From the NCBI GenBank assembly GCA_900618425.1, contig UZAN01042258.1, positions 32,867 to 45,802 on the forward strand: DNA of 12,936 nt, written 5' to 3'. The stretch comes from Echinostoma caproni (Eukaryota > Platyhelminthes > Trematoda > Plagiorchiida > Echinostomatidae). The notes under the pieces were generated by a model. That model searched no databases and was not told the origin of the DNA. It worked only from the letters and a program-made list of their open reading frames with translations. Made by a program: the position numbers and the translations under genes. Within the stretch, counting starts at the first letter, position 1, and each line of letters begins with the position of its first letter. Below are positions 7,958 through 12,936 of this stretch, piece after piece.

Positions 7958-8285
7958 GGAGACGTGCCTCGGTCACACGCCCCAATTCTCATGACATAGA
8001 TATTAGTTGTTTATCTTGCAAGTGTGCGTACGCGTCTATTTGTGTGTGTTCGTCCCCCTCCGCTAATGCCAATGGATCATGTGCGATCGACGCTGGAGCT
8101 ATTGCCTACTTCCGTAGCATGATGCTGTAATAGAATTCATCAGCTACACCTCAAGCGGCTGAACTGGGACACCAGTCGATCATGTCAGGTCGATATACGC
8201 ATCAGGGTTGACAATAGATAATGTCTTTCCAGGGGGAGGATGACGAACACACACACCGACGCGTACGCGTGCTTGCAAGATGAAC

Positions 8286-8325
8286 AACCAATATTTACCT
8301 TATTCCCATAAGGTAAATATTGGTT
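8286..8325. repeat. Perfect palindrome, 17-bp arms, 6-base loop
   Basis: AACCAATATTTACCTTA (8286-8302) and its exact reverse complement (8309-8325) flank TTCCCA. Copy 1 has only a degenerate single version (ATATTAGTTG near 8003-8012) at the same place. Copy 2 therefore gained an inverted duplication, or copy 1 lost one arm. Confidence 0.9.
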
Positions 8326-8359
8326 GGGAATTGGACGCGTGTGACTGAGGCACGTCTCA

Positions 8360-8458
8360 CAATCGTCCTCGGGGCTTTAACGGGCGGTAAAGAAATCTGT
8401 GCTGCACGGTGGTCATCCAGACATCGCTGGGAGGCTTTTCAGCGCCGATGAGGTCGAC
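8360..8458 (-). pseudogene. Possible remnant of a repeat-encoded protein (copy 2)
   Basis: The minus-strand frame reads VDLIGAEKPPSDVWMTTVQH and then RFLYRPLK before a TGA at 8357-8359. Two Gly/Leu-region codons near the end differ from copy 1, where the frame continues. The surrounding minus-strand frame extends from about 8632 through the tandem repeats, but nothing upstream is alignable to copy 1 beyond the CCATACC boundary. Confidence 0.35.
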
Positions 8459-8683
8459 GAAACAGCTCGCACTGATGCTCAAACATCTTGAAATGATATC
8501 CGGACAATTTGGCTTGCATAAGGTATGGAAAACAATAACACCTAAAGCTTGTGGATTAGTGACCTCAGGGCCTGGTTGATTAAGCGTACCGAAAAGGGAT
8601 GGCGGCACAGAGACGAGGACAAGAAAGGTCACAGACCAGGGAGTGTTCGATTTCTTTCAGGTGACTATAAACCACAATGGTTA

Positions 8684-8841
8684 CTATACCTTTTGCAAGT
8701 CAAGTTGTCCCAGTATCAAATCAAGGTGTCCGGGAATCATTTCAAGCTGTCCCGGATTATTACAAGCTGTCCTGCGATTATTTCAAACTGTCCCGGTATC
8801 ATTTCAAGATGTCCCCGGATTATTTCAAGCTGTCGCATAGG
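8684..8841 (+). repeat. Repeat family copy 3 (partial), 21-bp array of about 6.5 units
   Basis: Starts with CTATACCTTTTGCAAGTCAA, homologous to the start of copies 1 and 2. Units begin at 8701, 8722, 8743, 8763, 8784, 8805 and 8826 (partial). All full units are 21 bases except the third, which is 20. Homology then stops at CAAGCTGTCGCATAGG, so the conserved peptide segment is missing. Long frames through here (heptad-like YFKLSRY units) are a by-product of a period divisible by three. The 20-base unit shifts frame, which argues against translation. Confidence 0.85.
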
Positions 8842-8849
8842 TTACGAAT

Positions 8850-9147
8850 CCGATACTGCCTAAATATTGATAGAGGATCACAAGAGAACGCATTCCTGAA
8901 CCCAGATATGTGTACAAATATGATTCAACGTGTACCTATGATTTACTCGAAAGCGCTCAATTATCAGGATATTGGAATAAAAAATGATCACTTTTCCATT
9001 GGGAAATTCTTCTTTGCTGCCACAATTAGCAGGATCAATTGTGTGGAAAGCGGAGCTGCAGCGAGTCAGACAGTTGTGCATGTTATGCGTCACCTAATGA
9101 CTGTCAGTTTTCAGAAGTCTGAAAAGAAAGTAGTGGAGCACTTGTAG
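8850..9147 (+). other. Open stretch downstream of copy 3, unassigned
   Basis: The plus-strand frame that passes through the array stays open after it for about 95 codons, ending KKVVEHL at TAG 9145-9147. The segment includes SIGKFFFAATISRINC. No start codon context, splice site or motif supports translation. Confidence 0.15.
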
Positions 9148-9550
9148 TGCATTTACATTGGTAGAGAATTTAGGCGTACAGAGTTATAAAATGATTATTG
9201 TAACGTTTTAATCCAAACTGGGACTCTGAGTATGGGCTCTGAATTCGATAATCTTTTGCACTGAAATCATAAAGAATTACTTTAACACCTTCATCACACA
9301 AAGTAAACCGGGTGAATTTAGGTTAACATCTGACATACACAAGTAGTAATTACAAACTGTCTTCGAACAAACTTATTGCCACTGTCGCATTTCTCGATTC
9401 AGTTTCACCATGAGTGCAACACCGTGGATTGTTTCATCTTTTGTTTATCAATGTGTGATATTCATCAACTGATACTGTGCCTCCAAAGTTTCTTCTAAAA
9501 TACCGCGTTGTGGTCCAGTCATGATCATCGAAAGGTGTTCTGATCTCCTA
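9148..9550. other. Gene-poor stretch, nothing recognised
   Basis: AT-rich with no coding-like frame or repeat. It would be intron if the acceptor at 9586 is used. Confidence 0.4.
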
Positions 9551-9555
9551 ACACT

Positions 9556-9586
9556 TACTAACTTATCGAACATCTTCACATTTCAG
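9556..9586 (+). promoter_or_regulatory. Strong 3' splice-site candidate
   Basis: TACTAAC (9556-9562), the ideal branch-point sequence, lies 24 bases before a pyrimidine-rich CATCTTCACATTTCAG ending at 9586. The next bases can be read as FGNLYSKNDHGL and then TGA at 9624-9626. That would be a 12-codon terminal exon, which cannot be verified from so little sequence. A poor 5' splice site (CG then GTAATC) follows at once. Confidence 0.35.
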
Positions 9587-9598
9587 CTTCGGTAATCT

Positions 9599-10093
9599 CT
9601 ATTCCAAGAACGACCACGGTCTTTGATTGTTAAGTACGAGTAAGTAAGCCTTTCGACTACAAACCTTAAAAGTTAGCAGTTCAAATCTGAACACCATGCG
9701 AACAGTACGTGCGGATAGGGCGAGCAACAAGCACAAAAAGCCGTCCCGTTCGGTTCTGGTAGTTATTCCAAAACGCTGGATCAGAAATTCTCTTTTATTC
9801 CAACAATCAGACGCTCGTTGATTCCCAACTGTAAGTTTGCTATTCATCGTATTTAATGCTGTACATTTCATAGCATGAACTTTTAGTTCTTTCTTTTCGA
9901 CTGAACACATTTTACTAGCTCGACACATAAACACTGCTTTCGACTGTTTTGTGATGTGACCGAAAAGTCCTTCGGGGTGAGTGACTTTCGAGTTAGACAC
10001 AGCTGGAATTAGCTGCATAAGGCGAACGAATGCTTCTGTAAGCTGTGCTAGTGCACCGATCTCTGTTTTCAGTACAAACACACACACAAACAC
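9599..10093 (-). CDS. Longest open frame of the window, unassigned and doubtful
   Basis: A 164-codon minus-strand frame from 10093 to a stop at 9599-9601. It begins inside the CA/TG microsatellite (FVCVFV). Its last part crosses the tRNA-like fragment (9625-9692), both marks of a chance frame. Possible acceptors (GAAAACAG, TAGCACAG) lie just inside. A Lys/Cys/Met-rich middle (MCSVEKKELKVHAMKC) matches no family I know. Confidence 0.15.
   Translation of the reverse strand: MFVCVFVLKTEIGALAQLTEAFVRLMQLIPAVSNSKVTHPEGLFGHITKQSKAVFMCRASKMCSVEKKELKVHAMKCTALNTMNSKLTVGNQRASDCWNKREFLIQRFGITTRTERDGFLCLLLALSARTVRMVFRFELLTFKVCSRKAYLLVLNNQRPWSFLE
9625..9692 (+). mobile_element. Possible tRNA-derived fragment with B-box-like motif
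   Basis: GTTCAAATC (near 9680) is a good B-box core, flanked by CAG and CTG that could form a short T-stem. The A-box region upstream is poor. This resembles an old tRNA-derived SINE relic, unrelated in sequence to the ribozyme SINE. Confidence 0.22.
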
Positions 10094-10105
10094 ACATGCA
10101 CACGC
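10074..10105. repeat. CA-type microsatellite
   Basis: Interrupted (CA)n with AAAC and TGCA interruptions. Confidence 0.8.
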
Positions 10106-10855
10106 AAATCAAGAAATAGCATTTCAAATAACTGAATTCTCATCATCACGACGGTGAATGTCATAATTGACTGTTTTTAATCGGTTTGGATTTAATCGTA
10201 GTTTCTCAAATTCTAGCCGCCACTTAGGGTGAAAATTACCTATCAGGGAATAAAAGAAGAGAAAAGATAGTTAATGGACACTTAATCTGTTGGGTTAGTA
10301 ATAATAGGCAGTTCGCTGTAGGATCATCAAGAGAGAAAAGAAGGTTCGAGATAATTTTATGCGAAACGATCACCAATAAGCGACAGTAGGACAACGGGAA
10401 ACAGAATGAATTTCTGTTAGTTTTGAGACGGAAAGGTAACCTGTACGGTTGACATGCGTGTCACCAACGCACTACGTTGTGTGGGGAGACCTGTTCAAAA
10501 AGTGTTCATTAGAAAAGCAGATCAAAATATGCATTTGAGGAATGTAACTTTGCTAGAAATGAGAGATCGAGGTCAATAATCCAGTACAAAGCAAATCTGT
10601 ATGGAATGCAGCCTGGATTTCAGCGTTTGGCAATTTATAACGATCGACCAAACTAAGATGAAATTGTTTTTCTTTAAATACACACAGCTAGCACATAGAT
10701 AACATTTTGATTACTGTAAACGAATTTCCGTTTTCTTTTTATTCCTCGATACTGACTGTGATTAGTATTGTTGGATTTTGACGACAAAAATATAAGATGG
10801 CTTCAAAAAGGAAACTTAGCACGCTTTGAGTGCAAAATAATTACAACACCGAGTC
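10106..10855. other. AT-rich gene-poor stretch, intron-like
   Basis: No coding-like frame on either strand. An AATAAA near 10247 has no associated exon. Confidence 0.45.
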
Positions 10856-10867
10856 ATTCTTTTTTAG

Positions 10868-11021
10868 AAAAATACTAGTCGATTTGAGTCTGAGCCAATT
10901 TCGATCCAAATATCGTTCCTCCCCGTGTAATCCGATCAGTCTTAGCGCAGACACAAGCAGACTGGAACCTCGCAGTCTGATTTTGCACAGCTGCGATCGA
11001 GAGCGAAGCCCTTCAACATGA
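10868..11021 (+). CDS. Candidate coding exon, Ser/Arg-rich
   Basis: An excellent 3' splice site, CATTCTTTTTTAG, ends at 10867. The frame then reads KILVDLSLSQFRSKYR and continues Ser/Arg-rich to RERSPST with TGA at 11019-11021. It looks like a disordered, possibly phosphorylated region, and no domain is visible. The same frame stays open after this TGA to 11453, and no good 5' splice site precedes the stop. If terminal, the AATAAA at 11550-11555 would close a 3' UTR of about 530 bases. Strand and frame are supported only by splice-site quality and codon texture. Confidence 0.35.
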
Positions 11022-11453
11022 GTGCCACAAATAGAGCGAATATCACTCGCTCAATTACGTTGTCTTCTGTTCGGGCCTGTGCAAGGGCGTAGACTGACGC
11101 ACTCACTAAATAGCTCGGCAATTATTGGAAGCTTGTTCTGTTTTGTGACTCTCGTGTTTGACACGCCTTTGCCAACGTGCCTTGCTTGGGATGTTTCCAA
11201 CCCGTGGTCATTTAGTGTTTTTTTCTTCCAAAGCATCCCGTCTCGTGTGTATGCCTGCAAGCACATCCGTGCTCCCCCCTACCGACTGACTGGGGGTCAT
11301 CTTGGTCGTCCCTCATTCTGTAGAGCCAGCGGTAGACGTATCTGTGATGATCGTGCATACGGAAGCAGAGATAAGCCACAAACTGTAGAAGTAACTGTGT
11401 TCAACGGTATGCGTGTATCCGTCTTGTGGGACGCTTTCAATATGTACGCCTGA
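11022..11453 (+). CDS. In-frame continuation after one TGA, unassigned
   Basis: Directly after the TGA at 11019 the same frame runs 143 codons to TGA at 11451-11453. It has a hydrophobic stretch (IIGSLFCFVTLVF) and a Gly/Arg-rich part (YRLTGGHLGRPSFCRASGRR). It may be 3' UTR that is open by chance. It may also be the rest of a coding segment broken by a single stop, or a separate frame. No start codon is placed convincingly and no family is recognised. Confidence 0.18.
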   Translation: MPQIERISLAQLRCLLFGPVQGRRLTHSLNSSAIIGSLFCFVTLVFDTPLPTCLAWDVSNPWSFSVFFFQSIPSRVYACKHIRAPPYRLTGGHLGRPSFCRASGRRICDDRAYGSRDKPQTVEVTVFNGMRVSVLWDAFNMYA

Positions 11454-11549
11454 CAGGGCAGTGCGACTTAGGCTTAGGAAGGTGAAGAATAACGAGGAAC
11501 ATAATTTTTCTACTGAGTAAAAAAGATTTTCTAGGAACCTATCATTGAA

Positions 11550-11555
11550 AATAAA
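11550..11555 (+). promoter_or_regulatory. AATAAA poly(A)-signal candidate
   Basis: AATAAA followed by T/G-rich sequence (CTTGTCGGTCAC, GGTGATCGGGTTTT). Suitable as the 3' end for the exon at 10868-11021. Confidence 0.3.
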
Positions 11556-11605
11556 TCGATCATCTAATTTTTCTTGTCGGTCACAATCGGTGATCGGGTT
11601 TTATA

Positions 11606-11626
11606 CAAACCAGATATATTGGTTTG
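11606..11626. repeat. Small hairpin
   Basis: CAAACCA and TGGTTTG form a 7-bp perfect stem around a 7-base AT-rich loop. No terminator context applies in a eukaryotic gene. Confidence 0.5.
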
Positions 11627-11681
11627 CATATTTTGGTTCTTTTTGTGCTGGTATCACTCAGTGCAAAGCTATTTATTCTTC

Positions 11682-11703
11682 ATAATTGTTTTTTTTAATT
11701 TAG
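11682..11703 (+). promoter_or_regulatory. Strong 3' splice-site candidate
   Basis: A run of eight or more T leads to AATTTAG ending at 11703. The only frame open beyond it for long gives APVISHDNKIPCTSDAS and ends at TGA 11769-11771. The exon it serves is therefore either very short or carries untranslated sequence. Confidence 0.3.
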
Positions 11704-11913
11704 CACCTGTGATTTCACATGATAACAAAATACCATGTACGTCTGACGCATCGCGTTCTACGGAACAATGACAACCGCTGTGGGCGGTTCGAGCAGTAGC
11801 ACTTAATAGCCGATTGTCACCACTCGGACTTAGAATCCCAATTCGTTTGCCCATTTCTTCAATCAGCTGACCTGCTGACCATTAGCACATCATGCAACCA
11901 TTATCAGTCTAAG

Positions 11914-12128
11914 TGATCGGTGTATTACATGACCAAACTGTAGTTACTGCCACACCCATTGATTCAAATGAGCAATTTGAACAGATTGGTCTAACGGGTC
12001 TTCCAGCTCCGACTGTCCAATTTGTTGAGCTGAGTCGGACATTCACGCGATTGCATGCAACTCACCTTTCCGAATGGTTGTGTAGTTCACAGGCATTACA
12101 AGATGGATCCTCAAATGACCATAATTAA
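11914..12128 (+). CDS. Candidate 3'-terminal coding exon, unassigned
   Basis: A stop (TAA 11910-11912) sits just upstream in frame. The segment is therefore coding only if entered by splicing, and TTATCAGTCTAAG ending at 11913 is a usable though not strong acceptor. The 71-codon frame has coding-like texture and no competing frame on either strand. It reads LPAPTVQFVELSRTFTRLHA and ends SSQALQDGSSNDHN with TAA. ATTAAA (12138-12143) and a GT-rich tract (about 12154-12182) follow within 60 bases, the normal order for a poly(A) site. No family recognised. It may belong to the same gene as 10868-11021, but no donor links them. Confidence 0.38.
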
Positions 12129-12137
12129 CCGGGCTTA

Positions 12138-12143
12138 ATTAAA
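12138..12143 (+). promoter_or_regulatory. ATTAAA poly(A)-signal variant with GU-rich downstream element
   Basis: ATTAAA is the commonest variant of AATAAA. GTGATGTGTGGGCGTTTGG follows 11 bases later, a good downstream element. Confidence 0.35.
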
Positions 12144-12189
12144 TTATGCGAACGTGATGTGTGGGCGTTTGGTCGTGTGTCGTTAAGGC

Positions 12190-12936
12190 GAAAACGAGAG
12201 GAATCACAACTCTCCCGTTAGCCTGGTAATAACCGCAAGATCTCAAGGCGGAATTCGAGTGGTGTTGAATCCACTGTCACGGGCGTGGCTACTCGGGATA
12301 TACAAACAGGAAGGCAGGGGGAAAATGGACTAGGTCTTGCGATGTTTCTATCCTTATTATCAGCGCTCAGGTTAAATAACCAGGACACAAAATATTCTCT
12401 TTCATCCACATGTTTGTCGTGAAGTTGAAGCGGCTCGGCATGTATGGACAAAATAAGAGGGAATTTAAAGACAGACAAATATGAAAATTTTAAAAAGCTT
12501 TCGAATAGTCTCACAGATTAGTAAAATGAGGTTCTGGAAGCAATGTTTTCCCGTCACAAATTTGAATAGAGAAGTCAGAAACATGGGTTTGCACAATGTA
12601 TCCATGGTCATTTCGCTGCATCTGTACACGTGCATACTGCAGTCAAAGTCATTTTATATAGTCCGTGAGATAACTACCGTGAAATGAAGACATGATTGCT
12701 AATCACAACGCACAACGCACGACACAGTAACACAAAAAACGGGAGAGGGTGGGGGTAATCACCAAGGCAAAGCTAAAGTGACTAACCATTCACGTTGTTT
12801 GCATAGATCGGGTTTGAGGATACGAATGGCTAGAGCCTCGGCAAATTTCAGTAACTTTGTGCTTGTTGTGTTGTAGATGACCTGAAATGCGTGGGGTGGG
12901 GTGACACAATGTTTTTGTTCGAACAAATGCTGTGTT
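12190..12936. other. Gene-poor stretch, nothing convincing
   Basis: A minus-strand frame (12218-12514, ATG at 12514) and a short plus-strand frame (12481-12687) are open but show no motif, splice-site support or coding texture. The last 250 bases are anonymous. Confidence 0.45.

Larger units (their letters stand above)
7765..8055 (+). repeat. Repeat family copy 1 (left arm of a large inverted repeat)
   Basis: Begins at CCATACCTTGTGCAA, contains 21-bp tandem units, then a conserved segment (7859-7957), and ends near a GTGTGTGTTCGTC tract. The same order of blocks is found reverse-complemented at 8236-8528, about 85% identical over the best-aligned part. A roughly 180-base spacer separates the two. 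Whether this is one element with long inverted arms or two independent insertions cannot be settled here. Confidence 0.75.
8236..8528 (-). repeat. Repeat family copy 2 (right arm of a large inverted repeat)
   Basis: Reverse complement of copy 1, from CCATACCTTATGCAA (8528 downward) through about 2.5 tandem units and the conserved segment to the GTGTGTGTTCGTC end. It contains an ACGCGTACGCGT palindrome (8259-8270) and an extra long palindrome (8286-8325) absent from copy 1. Confidence 0.75.

Noticed and set aside
8133..8142. TTCATCAGC as a minus-strand hammerhead core
   Set aside because: The upstream bases lack the TTTC element and any helix II pairing.
8677..8841. 21-bp array as a CRISPR
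   Set aside because: Units are contiguous with no unique spacers, are variable in sequence, and lie in eukaryotic DNA.
8549..9147. Overlapping plus-strand frames with heptad-like repeats as a repeat protein gene
   Set aside because: All arise from a 21-bp DNA period that keeps several frames open at once. The third unit is 20 bases and breaks the frame, and the array is a repeat-family feature.
12218..12514. 98-codon minus-strand frame starting MRLFESFLKFSYLSVFKF
   Set aside because: The N-terminus looks faintly signal-like but contains charged residues throughout. No promoter, acceptor or poly(A) context is seen.

Overview
This window looks like intergenic, intronic and repeat-rich DNA from a eukaryote. 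The reading frames are short and interrupted, there is no operon-like packing, and splice-site-like and poly(A)-signal-like motifs are scattered through it. Single Ns at 1767, 4963 and 6486 suggest a draft assembly. The best lineage clue is a tRNA-like SINE head joined to a hammerhead ribozyme at about 2275-2415. That architecture is known from schistosome Sm-alpha-type retroposons, so a trematode or other flatworm is my leading inference, not a proof. I recognise no protein family anywhere in the window.

Layout: 1-2270 is mostly anonymous sequence with one weak terminal-exon-like frame at the left edge. 2275-2415 holds the ribozyme-bearing SINE. 2850-3140 holds an unassigned minus-strand frame. 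4000-4660 is locally GC-richer and coding-like. There a minus-strand terminal exon (acceptor, frame, AATAAA) competes with a plus-strand frame that has a TATA-like box and a signal-peptide-like start. 5415-5510 is a second tRNA-like fragment, and 5543-5899 an unassigned plus-strand frame. 5951-6304 is a long inverted repeat (foldback element).

7765-8841 is the most structured block. Three copies of one repeat family lie there, two head-to-head and one partial. Each contains a 21-bp tandem array of different copy number, and the two longer copies share a segment whose differences fall mostly on third codon positions. One copy also carries a perfect 17-bp-arm palindrome that the other lacks. 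The right part (9550-12190) has strong 3' splice-site candidates at 9586, 10867 and 11703, a further tRNA-like fragment near 9630-9690, and two plus-strand terminal-exon candidates (10868-11021 and 11914-12128) followed by poly(A) signals.

No joint function for the genes can be argued from this window. The exon candidates are isolated and unassigned. The clearest biology is that of the repeats: a probably disabled ribozyme-carrying SINE, a foldback element, and a family that may descend from a protein-coding mobile element.
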